This document shows positions 38,801 through 49,100 of a stretch of 64,000 bases of DNA, in pieces. The stretch is from Styela clava. Its lineage: Eukaryota; Chordata; Ascidiacea; Stolidobranchia; Styelidae. The position numbers were made by a program, and so were the translations under genes. How positions within the stretch are numbered: position 1 is the stretch's first letter; every line of letters begins with the position of its first letter. The stretch is from NCBI RefSeq assembly GCF_964204865.1, contig NC_135263.1, forward strand, positions 13,933,426 to 13,997,425, given 5' to 3'. The notes under the pieces were generated by a model, which was not told where the DNA came from, did not search any database, and worked only from the letters and a program-made list of their open reading frames with translations.

Positions 38801-39989
38801 ATCAGACGGAACTATTGGGTTTTATCGCGGGCTTATGCAGGAATGGAATATTGAGTCAGTGGAAGACGACAACGACATCCTCCTGGCTCAATATGATGTC
38901 ACAATCGATGGAGATTCCGAAATTTTAGATTTGAACGAGCTCGGGCTATTCAATTGGTTTGACAAGGGCGTGAATGACGGAAATATTGTTGAGGACAACA
39001 AGCTTTCTTTCTCTGGTCTTCCAAAAAGTTTATTCATGGGGAGTTACACAATTGGACAACCAATACATCAAGAAAAAAACGATAAACACTCAAAAGAATC
39101 CGAAAGAAAAGATAAAGAATACAAAGAGTTTAAATATTCAGCATCTATTTTTCTGATGGATGACGTAAGTCCCATTCCGTTACTCAATGTACCAACAACG
39201 CATGAGGTATTCGAAACAACAGCACAAGTATTCGAACCTCAACTCTTCACAGCTTTCACACGAGGTTTAAAAGATTTAAATTCAGGTGACAGAAACTGGG
39301 AAGTTAAACATATTTACATTGAAATAGTTGCTTTCCGTCACCCAACAACTAATGAATCAAAAAAGAGAACAAATGTTATTGCTGACTTCCATATTACAGT
39401 CGAGGTAACAGGCGCAATCACATCGAACTTGTTGAAAGATTTACTGAAGAGATCGTTTGATCACGCAGCTACAGAAGACTATTTTGCGGAAAAATTGTTT
39501 GTTGGTGCTCCATGGAATTTCATTGAAAAGATCGATCATGTCACACCAACGCACAAAACAACAACTGGTTTTACTCAAACTGCTACTCAGCGTGTCACCA
39601 CGATTAAAGTCACACCGCGTAGTTTATCCGCTGTTCGTCCAACAACACAACCGAGTAGAATTACAACTCGTGCTTGGTTATCTTCCACCACGGAATCTGT
39701 GACGCCACAATACGATGAAGAATCACATGACGTCACAACGGCAGAGGCAAATGAAGTTCCACTATCTACAAATACACAAGAAATATCAGAACTAGCTTAC
39801 GCAATATCTCTAATCCTACGGGCACCACGGATGAGTTGGTTCGAAATCCGGAGCGAAGTTGAACTCCTACCACCAAAAGCTAGGACTTTATTAATAGCGA
39901 TGATGCATGATCCTGGTTCAATGCAGCATATACCGAACTTAACATACTTTTATTTAAATGCTGCTCTTGAACAGACAAAGCATTATTAA
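29802..39989 (+). CDS. Trefoil-SEA-EGF-SEA mucin-like extracellular protein, 13 exons
   Basis: The predicted coding exons are 29802-29868, 30829-30984, 31572-31715, 32520-32687, 33616-33804, 34534-34752, 35206-35286, 35374-35657, 36006-36177, 36514-36710, 36857-37037, 37528-38343 and 38539-39989. Together they give exactly 1374 codons plus stop, each with AG/GT borders and matching phase; most introns are phase 1. Order: signal peptide (1-21), P-type trefoil (about 25-67), SEA (75-178), ten EGF-like modules, several calcium-binding type (179-619), at least two SEA modules (about 621-880), further SEA-like sequence (892-985 and 1090-1193), Thr/Ser/Pro-rich linker (1226-1302) and a short C-terminal region. 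No transmembrane helix is present in this model, so it is predicted secreted. By family, trefoil and SEA modules occur in mucins and epithelial surface proteins. I do not recognise a named orthologue. Confidence 0.85.
30698..30803. mobile_element. hAT-like MITE, family B, truncated copy
   Basis: A partial copy in intron 1 of the trefoil/EGF/SEA gene, ending 25 bases before the trefoil exon. It contains the family block TTTACACAACTTGATGTAA and the terminus GGTACACACACTTGTGAAGA followed by GCCCC. The other end is missing, with homology starting near the CATAGGTTTCAGTCCC phrase. Exact left border uncertain. Confidence 0.65.
30829..30984 (+). other. Trefoil (P-type) domain exon
   Basis: A 52-codon, phase 1-1 exon encoding one trefoil domain. 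The six cysteines fall in the family order, with [16 protein letters not shown] and KCLYP as landmarks, including the adjacent CC followed by an aromatic and Asp. Trefoil domains form a compact three-loop fold and bind glycans on mucins or, in digestive enzymes, sit beside catalytic modules. A symmetric exon of this kind can be shuffled without breaking frame. Confidence 0.92.
31572..32687 (+). other. First SEA domain (two exons, 31572-31715 and 32520-32687)
   Basis: The exon pair encodes about 104 residues with SEA character: FLGTSVLNI as first strand, a helix with [19 protein letters not shown], then [13 protein letters not shown] as the paired strand, and a C-terminal helix. The position where cleaving SEA domains have G-S-V holds A-E-F here, so autoproteolysis is not expected. 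The intron interrupts the domain in phase 1. The fold assignment is from pattern only. Confidence 0.65.
33616..37037 (+). other. Array of ten EGF-like modules (seven exons)
   Basis: The exons from 33616 to 37037 encode ten six-Cys EGF-like modules. Most begin with calcium-binding signatures such as DINEC, DIDEC or DANEC and carry the N-x-x-GSY-C-x-C hydroxylation-type core (for example [20 protein letters not shown]). Modules are often split between exons after the second half-cystine block, in phase 1 or 0. The module encoded across 36006-36710 is degenerate, with an extra spacer before ICSIDATC. Calcium-binding arrays of this kind make stiff rods in extracellular proteins. Confidence 0.92.
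37528..39989 (+). other. SEA-module tail and mucin-like linker (last two exons)
   Basis: Exon 12 (37528-38343) encodes two SEA-type units. The first has [17 protein letters not shown], matching the G-S-V autocleavage strand of MUC1-type SEA domains at G681-S682. The second runs from FSGIIKLQP through [14 protein letters not shown] and lacks the cleavage motif. Exon 13 (38539-39989) has further SEA-like strands (for example [14 protein letters not shown]) and a charged Lys/Glu segment. A linker rich in Thr, Ser and Pro follows (about 39541-39770), likely O-glycosylated, then a non-hydrophobic end of about 70 residues. The stop codon is TAA at 39987. Confidence 0.65.
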
Positions 39990-41484
39990 AATCATGAAAT
40001 TTTATGCCATAAAATTACCTCGCTTTCCCATAGCAGGATTTTATAAATCTTAGTCTAAAAACAAATATCGAAGCGAAATACGATTATTAAGTCCTCGAAA
40101 TTTCGTAAATAACTTGACTTTATAGCTTCGTTATTGAACACAATTTATTCAGACCGACGTCCTTTCACATGCTTACTGAAATCAGGTCAGGTGGTTTTTA
40201 TAACTTCAACGTCTTCAAGTGATGTAAACTTTGGGAAAATGACTTCAAAAACCATTTCAATGACCTATATATAACTTTTATCAGTTTTCGAGCTCGTAAA
40301 TCAACTATTTCTTGCAATGATGTTTCTACTTTTTTGCTATTTCCACTTTACTTTTTATCTTACTTGTTTCTTGTTCTTTTGTTACCACTTGAAATACAGC
40401 GAGTCTTTGTATGAAAGTTGTATAAGATTAAGAGCACATTTAACAATCACCAAAATCTGAGGTTGAAAATTGTTAAGCGGCTAGGGTCAATAGAAGACAT
40501 TTTGATCTTCGTAATTAGAGTAAGCCTTCGTAGATGAGATTCAGTGTTTTTACTATTGTTAAATGGAGTCTACACATTCATAAGTCAAGACAAGAAATCA
40601 GTTGCAAAACATAACTAATCTTAACCATCTCAACCGGAACGCGTTTTTACCTTCTGCTGCTACGAATCTTCCCTGGCCTAAATTCCCAACCATAAACAAT
40701 TATGTTTCCGGACGACATCTTAGTGCATGGGAAGCACTCAACTAAATTGTCTCGTCAGACATCATTTCTCTCACTTAACATAACAAACAACCCATGCGTA
40801 ATGGATTTTATAACAAATGGTCTCGCGTGTCAATCGCGTTTTATTACATTTTGCTGACAGCCTAAACATTTGATTTCCGTATGAACTGTTTTGTAATTTA
40901 GTAAAAGCATTTGCGGTGTGCTCAATTACGTGTTGAGTGTTACATAGTTTTTTGAATGGAAGCAGATTCAATGATTCCGATGTTATATCGACGAGTAATA
41001 CGCAAACGACGCAACAATACAACGAGGAGTTAAGTGATAGTCGTCGGCGTATTTTACTATCATGTATCCACATATACAACTATAAAAAATACGTAGATGG
41101 TAAAGCTTTTTTACGCTTTATGCTGACCAGCGTGCTCGCGAAACCTGGCTAGCACTGTAGTGTTAAATACTTTATAATGGGTGAGTCGGATCTGTGATTC
41201 GTTGAAAGAAAATGTACCTCACGAGTAGATGTGTTTTCAGTATATCATTGTTGTATTTGATAAAGTAATCTAAGTCGCTAAAGGTATATATATATAAGTT
41301 GTGTTTGTTGTAGTTGTCTATTGTTTGCTGAATAGAAGAATTTGACAGATAGTTTGTAAAAAACTAGAATTGTTAGTTTTTCGTCTGATACAGCGAAGAA
41401 TATTAGCACAAAAGTTGATGAACAGCACATTTGAGGGCTCTCGATAAAAAATGAAAACACGATGGATGGCTTAGGGGCCGTTAG

Positions 41485-41663
41485 CAGTGGTGGGATTCAA
41501 CCGGTTCGCACCGGTTCTATAGAACCGTCTCACGGAGTTTTATGAGATCAGCGAACCGGTTAGCATTACTGGTTACTGTCAATGACTTTTTGTCACAGAA
41601 CCGACTGAAAAATAAGACTTTTGTGACGGAACCGGCTGACAAAAAATTTAAATCCCACCACTG
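41485..41663. mobile_element. hAT-like MITE, family A, copy 2
   Basis: A 179-bp element with a perfect 8-bp target duplication GCCGTTAG (41477-41484 and 41664-41671). Termini are CAGTGGTGGGATTCAA and its imperfect inverse AAATCCCACCACTG. The CAGTGGTG start and 8-bp duplication are typical of hAT elements. It shares its full length with the copy at 12328-12505. Three base pairs after the right duplication (41674) a second hAT-type terminus appears, CAGGGGTTCTAAAACTTTT, suggesting another, degraded element next to it. Confidence 0.88.
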
Positions 41664-44366
41664 GCCGTTAGGGCAGGGGTTCTAAAACTTTTGGTGTTAT
41701 GAAGTTTGTGAAGAGGTTGACTATTATTCATGGAATTTTAGAAAAAAAAAATACTTACCGATCAATGTTCCGGTGTGAATTAAACTTTGAGAACATATAG
41801 ATCAGGATTTGTTGCGCTTGCGAAACTATTTCGGCGCTGCTGGTTAAAATATTAATTTTTGAGCCCGCTCAATCCATCATAACCAAAATTCAAACGAACC
41901 CACACTTATGCTGTGTAGGCTATATGATATTCAGAAGAGGAGGGATTTCGATGGTACTCGAACATATAATTGGGTTAACCCCAAGCAAACGCGGAAAACA
42001 ATTCTTAACAATGGTACCCAAATTTCACCGTAATACTCAGCTTCCAATGGTTTGGTTATGTATATTGCATTCGAACAGTTTATGTCATTGAACGGCTATA
42101 TTTAAAGCATGAATGTTGGATTCTTATATTAACCATGGGCCGTAGTCGACGCATGCCAGTCGCGGAATTTGTTAAGCGATAAGTTCACTGACCACAAACA
42201 TTTTGAAGTTGCGATATCCAATACCTATAACACAGATATCCGTATTAGCTATCTGAGGAAAGCATGAATGAACATGATAATAATGTCGACTCATTGGTAT
42301 ATTTCCGCGCAATATATAACATCTGTTTCGTTTGAAAACTAATTATCGAGCAGACTGCAAACTGTCGTAGTTCTCGCTCTAAATTGCTTGTTTTTCTAAA
42401 GCAGAATATCGATTCAAACCACGTCGGAATCATTTGGTTACGTTGATGTTCCCCGCGGATCAATATGTAACGAACGATGATCAAATTGCCGCTAGTTGGT
42501 GCCCAATTTAGACGGTAAGAGGCTGCATTTTCTGTGGCAGAGAAAAGTAGTTTATATCAAAACTTAGCAAGCTCTAGCTATCACTTTAGGTTCAGCGCGC
42601 CGTCAGTTATTGGGACAGACTTCAGCCACATAATCCATCGATTGTTGCCAGAATATAATTAAGGAAATTTTCTTGACAATGGTGTCAAATAATATTGATG
42701 CATCTATACGTATATATATATAAAAAAAATTCCAGTCACGACTAAAGGAGTGAAGGTAGAAAACATTTGAATAATTAACATTCAATAAAACAGCAACGAT
42801 GTTTAAAATCTTCACGGGGCTTCCTAGATTATAGTATATCCCTTTAAACAATACTGGCAGAATGAATCGTTGATTCCCCACAAGGCCGTAAATCCTTCGG
42901 AATCGACTGCAAAAGTTATAAATTATTCAAAGATTTTTCGATCACAGGGGACATATGCACATCGCCCGACCTTCGTCTGTTCGGTTATGTAATGGTTTGG
43001 CGCAAGAAAACGGGATGTGTAATATTTGACATTTGTAGATGAGAAACGAGAATATAACATCTTTTCAGAATGGTTAGGTCTGCTTGTTTACGTACTAACT
43101 GCTGAGTGTTATACAGTTTAATGTAGATGTAGAAACGATGCATATAAACTATCAGCATTCTTAGTATAAACTTCACGTTACATGGATGCCAAAATATTAC
43201 GGTTATAAAGTCAGTCGATATCGCTGAACCAACATTATTTACCTCATGTGGGGCTAGTAGAGCTAATTTTTCGCTATCTTATCAAGCGTGACTTCAGGCA
43301 ATTAATCGTTTATGGTATAAAACTATGAAATTAATATCTATGCCGTGCACGTTTTCGTAAATTTTAAGTTCTCTTCTACATTCTATTAGTTTCCAGTCCT
43401 ATCGCAAACGCATTTATGAATTTTTGTCAAGGTGGCCAAGGGAAACTCAGATCCGCGTCAGTATTAGGGTTAAAGTCATCTAATCTGGCGGTTGTCTGTT
43501 AGAAAAAGTTGTGAGATAGGTCGTTTTATTTTGCTTTTGTTACATATAGGCAAATCACATGGACTTCTAAAAGAAAACCCTAACGATGCGTGGATCGCGT
43601 CGAACAGCAATTGTTTAGGCTGAAAGAGGTGAAGAGAGATAATAAAAATAAAAAAAAGCACGCAGTAGCCTATACCAGCAGGGCGTTTCTTTTGCGAATA
43701 CAATAGCAAGTGTTCTCATTTTGATTCTTTTGTTCGAATCGTATGCAAATTTGTTGACTAATTACTTCAATATAAGATTATCAAAGATTAAATTATATCA
43801 TTACATAATCCTTTCCTCTACAGCACGGTGATCTTCCTTAGGGTTTTTTCTTAGTAGACTATAACACGAAGAGGCAGCTTCGACCACTTTCGGCATATGT
43901 AAATAGAAATTCATGAAAAGAAATCGATCTTTGAAGAAGGTAGGGAGAAGGAATAAATTTATTAACTTTGGTTTGATTTGTATATATCGAGATGATGTAG
44001 CATGTCACAAGGCGACAAGAATACCCAAGCATATTTTGTAAGGTAAGTAAAATAATTTTGCTAAAATTATACGGACACAACCACATATTTGCTCTCAAAT
44101 ATGAAAACCGGATACTATCTACGGAAGGCCAAATTTAATCACTGTGAAATCTAACAGATATAAATTTGCCACAGTAAAGCCAAAGTTATGGTGACTGGTT
44201 AGATTTTTCAAGTGCACTTCTGATCAATCCGTTATTTCATTTTCAAATGAGTGATATGGAAAATATGACAAATTATTCCCTACAAAATTACGTCATCCGT
44301 GTATCATGAATTATTTACCTGCCCGACTGTTTACGCACACGTGTTCCCGGTTCCGGACGAGCCTTG

Positions 44367-44374
44367 TATAAATA
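44367..44374 (+). promoter_or_regulatory. TATA-like box upstream of the MTCL-like gene
   Basis: TATAAATA lies about 260 bases before the first recognised coding exon, after a GC-richer stretch. It could serve a promoter starting near 44395-44400. In AT-rich DNA such a motif is weak evidence on its own. Confidence 0.25.
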
Positions 44375-44623
44375 GAATGTAAAAAAAGAAATCGCATCCA
44401 TACATATGTATGCCTTCATATTTAAACCCCAGTTTGGGGGTTGTTATAACGCGTTTCGGGATTAAACGAAGTGTTTTGCTTTATGTATTCAGTTATAGCT
44501 GAGCTTTAGTTGCCAATACGCATGATTTGAACAAACTACTGAATTATTTATTAATCACTGAAGCCTATAATATCTACGTAACAAAAATTTGTGCATCAAA
44601 TCGTAATTTTTTATTGATTACAG

Positions 44624-46169
44624 AAGCAAGAAGACAAAACAAAGCGAAATAAGAAGTGATTTGATATTAGCGAATAGCATACCCAAAGAAAATTCAGCAA
44701 AACGTGAATCTGAAGCAATCAAAGAAGAACGCTTACTTTCGTCGCCAATTATTCAAAATATGTTTAATCATGTTGTTCATCCTCACCCTCACCGTCGACA
44801 TTACCCGCATCATCTACTCGACCACTTTTCAAAAAATTTAACTCATCAATCGCCTACATCTACTAGTTTTGAAAGCACTGTACGAACCCAGGACAGTAGC
44901 CCAGTCGATCTAAGATACCAAACCGAAACGGAGAATTCCGAAATGCTTGTCGCGAGAGGGAGCGTGAGAGCAGAGACTGATGATACAGTAGGCGGGGATA
45001 CCTCTGAACGTAATATTGGATCGAGAACGAAACAAGTACCAGAACAAGAGTCGAGCGTCGATAGAGCGTACTCCAATTTTCGAGAACCTCAGCCGTGGCC
45101 TTTCTTCGGAACAGAATCTAGAGTATTACCGTCAGGAAGGCGAGTGTCGTTTCTTAAACAAGCCTGTATAGGATTTTCATTGACTAATACTAGAAACAAA
45201 GCTACAAACGATAATTCGCCCACAGTTTGTCCAAAAGCGTTTAGAGAAGCTACGTTTAGTAACACGCCTCGAAGATCTCCCATAAGGGGTGGCCCCAAAG
45301 TCTCCGAACTTAGGCAAAAATTCACTAGCACCGCGGAAAGTCCCACGAAACAGCCTTCTAGACAAAGTTCAGTAGACTTGATTAAATTCAGAAATGAATC
45401 AATGAGAGGACCAAGCGAAAGACTACATGGGAATACAGTAAATCAAGAAATAAAAACTTGTGTAACCATTATAGACAGTTCCAGTACCAAAGGAAAAAAT
45501 CCTGTTCCAAAAGCATCAAGCCTACGCTCGTCCGTGAAGCCTGTTGTGTCACCTAAACCAAAAACAAAAACGGTTTCGACATCGCCAATGCGGCATAAAA
45601 CAAAGCAATTTCAAAATAAATCAACGTCACCCTCTCCTACTAGAAGGAAAGAATCTCCGCCATCTTGGAAAACTACCGGGGTGGATAAAACAACTGTTTG
45701 TCCACCTGGTGTCAGATCAAACTCTCGAGGACCAAAAATTGTGGTTCCAAAAGCAGACACTCCTCCCGAGAAAGCTAAACCTATAACGGAAAACGTTGTA
45801 GCAAAAACATACAAACCCATGACGGCGCCTCCAAAACTTTCCAAGAATGAAAACAACACAAAACCAGCGAAAAAGCAAACTCAAGTCAGGCCTGCAAAAG
45901 ACGACTATTCTGCATCCTCAGATTCATTGAGCAAGGAAAGCTCATTGGTTGTTGTTGATGGTGGCGTCATAGACGCTGGTGACATCACCAGTACATACGA
46001 GGAACTAAGTGTTGAAGCCAGCGAGCTTTCTGATCGGAATTTTTTGATTGATTATGGTGACCCATCTCGTTTTTACTTTCGAAATGAGTGGGAAGCAAGG
46101 ATGAGGGAACTGGATGGTCATACAACGGATATGAGGGAGAAACTTTCAAAGTTTTGCAACTATGAGGAG
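44624..46169 (+). other. Large first recognised exon of the MTCL-like gene
   Basis: A 515-codon frame, open from an acceptor (TTGATTACAG) to a GAG|GTGACT donor. It is basic and low in complexity, with several SPTR/SPMR-like sites that could be phosphorylated or bind microtubules. Near its end a conserved-looking block begins the coiled coil (FYFRNEWEARMRELDGHTTD). The first in-frame ATG is at 44760. This N-terminal basic, disordered layout also matches MTCL proteins. Confidence 0.7.
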
Positions 46170-49100
46170 GTGACTATTTATCATTTTCAAATTAGCGCAT
46201 TATTGATTTGCCTTTTTTATCATTATTTGCAGTTAAAAACAACTGTTGACAAAAGGTTCGAAAATTTCTAAAAATCAGTTTCAATTTTAGTCTGTCATAA
46301 CTCTTAAAAAATAATGCGGGACCCCTAAATATTCGGACGATATAGAAATTTGTATAAATAATGTTCGCAAATTGGTAACTTGTATGGTCTTGACATCATT
46401 TCAAACTTGGGAGTAAATATATTTTTTATTATATATATTTTTACATTTGATATCTATTGATTTCATCCCACGTCCACGTTACGAAATAAATATATCTGAG
46501 TGAAAAAAGTCGTAGTACTTCATTTTTACCTAAAACGATATATACGTATACCATACACGATTTTGATACAATTATTTGTAGGATTTTTTGACAATCCTGA
46601 TACTAATGTTTTGATAAAATATTTACTTTCTAAGTTTGTTGATAGCTTTGATGATTCACAAATTTACTCTTGATACTTTTAATTATATCGCATTTTTAAT
46701 TATATTTTTACTCCAACACTTTATTGTTATATAATTGCAATTTATGACGCATTCGTCACGAATAATCCCGAACAAATTGGAGCAAAGCTGTCATGACTCT
46801 GACACATCATGCAATTTCACAGTCCTTAATTCATTATAAAGAAAACCATATGCCAGCTTGCATCTGATAATCACATCAGCTTATCCCAAGTCCACAATTG
46901 TCATTGCCATTAATTTCCCATGCGCATGCGATTGACACAAATCTGTAAATCAAATTTAATTTCCAACATTACTATCGCATTCTGCATCAATTTTATTTAA
47001 TTTTGCTGTTGATTGGGTTTTTCTGTAATGTTGAATATATTTCTGTAACGTTTCGCCTGACCAATGTCAGATTTCCTCAGACATACACGATTTAAAGCAT
47101 GAGGAAATATATTTGGGAAAATATTCAGTGAGACTCTTTAAAAGTTTTATAAAACGTAACAAACTCACATATTATATTAGTAGGTGTCGCAATTTTGTTT
47201 AACAGTGTAGTACCATTACATCATTACTCAATGATTCCCCTGAGTAATTTGGCATTCGTTAGTTTCATATCAAAAACCGACAAATATTTGTTTATATATA
47301 TGCAGCAGAGTATAGGCCATCGATAAAGCGCTGCAATTAGTGTGTAATAAATATCAATAATTAAAAAGCTTCAAACGCCGATAATATCGTAGAAGCAATT
47401 CACAAGTATTAAATGTAATTTAAAATACTTGGCGTTCTTTATTATACTCAATTCAGTTTTATGCTTCATTTTACCTATTATGATCTGGGAAACAATACAT
47501 TTTGCCCATCTGCGTGAACCACACAGGATCAGCCTTCTGCACTAAACGTGTCATTGAAAATGGGTGGGACGTTGAATACGACGAAAGATTTCTCGGCCCC
47601 AAAACTACTGTTGAGCCTGATATGCCAACTATCGAATTAACTGCTATTTCTTTCTCTTATCACCTATTCCATTTTGCGTGATACAGATGTACCAGGGAGC
47701 TATAGAAATCATTGAAGATGTAGAAAATATGAAGGAAGAAATGAGTGAATTATACGATTATTTCGATCATTTTGAACGCGAGGAAGACACATTGCTACAA
47801 CAAGTTCAAAGGCAATTGACACAAGCAAACAGATACTGCAAAGTTTTGCACTACAGAGTGGAAAGGTTCTAATAAATATATTACTAATTAATTTTAATTT
47901 AGCTTGGCTTAATTTTTTTTTTGGTGCGATGAAAAAATTTTAACGAGAGGGAAGTTACGCTAGTGCACAGATGTCGGGAAGCGATTGACATTAAACGACA
48001 GATGGTCGTGAACATCTTTGAGTCTCGAAACTGTCGATGATGTACGATATTATCAAATGAAATATAAACTCTGATACAAACTTAAAACATGTAGGATTAA
48101 TCGGTGCGTTTTGCAATACCACCGGGTTAATTTGAAAAATAAACCAATTGTTTTGGAAAAGTTTAACAGCCATATTCCAGAAACTGGAGGCATTTGCATG
48201 TTGATACCCACACCGTGTTTAGCGGAAGTCAGTAATTTCAAGATTTGTTTACTCAAGAAAAAAAAATGATTAATCTTCATGAACTTGCTTCAGAAATGAT
48301 TTTGATAATATCTATATTAAATTAAACCTCAATAAGGCAACTCGTTAAATTAATGGACTTCGTGGTTTTTTGACTTTGTGCGTGAATTCCCAAAGGCCCC
48401 AGTAACAAGGGAAGGCAGCCATTGAACGACAGATCTGTCAATAACAGACGTGTGTCCAATGTATTGTGCAGGCGCCGGCTTCGCCACATTGGGAGGCTTA
48501 TAATAAGTTCGTATTTTTAAACATGAAAAAATGTGATCTTTTGCCTCGCTTGAGAAAGAGATGAATGTTATTTAAATGGAAGTTCGTCCCTTTATCAAAC
48601 TTGAAAGAGATTAATTGTTCGTTCGGGTTATTATTTGTGACCGCGGTGACGTACTTGAGAGCTGTTGTCTGTTTTGAAATTGCACCATTGAGTATATGAA
48701 GTGGTATTGATGTGCAGGCGGATGTTACATAAACAAACTCGACAAAATATAGCTATTCGAACATGTATATATGATTTATCTGTGACCTTAACATTCGCAA
48801 AACTTTGTTCTTGGTTCATCATATCTCACACCACCACCTAATATACTATAATATATTTAAGCCTGATATATGTACAGATCGCTATGTGCTATCCAAACTG
48901 TCCCAAAACATTATGTCCTGGAATAAAATACCAAACTAAACATTTTTATATACTTAACCGTCTTGCACTACTTAAGTTTACTTTTGTATTTGTTATGATT
49001 ACAAATTTTTTTACGTAAATATATATACTAAAAAAGCTGATGTTAACAGTTGGTCCTATTGAAAATCTGTATATAAAGTGAGTAGCGAACATCAAACCAG

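Larger units (their letters stand above)
39990..44623. other. Intergenic stretch before the MTCL-like gene
   Basis: It holds the 3' UTR of the trefoil/EGF/SEA gene (no clear AATAAA was found near its start), a hydrophobic open frame with an acceptor-like border at 40285-40460, a hAT-like MITE at 41485-41663 and a TATA-like box at 44367. Upstream exons of the MTCL-like gene may be here but none could be supported. Confidence 0.45.

Noticed and set aside
40937..41152. 71-codon plus-strand frame as a first exon for the MTCL-like gene
   Set aside because: No donor of the needed phase joins it to the acceptor at 44624 and it has no similarity to MTCL N-termini.
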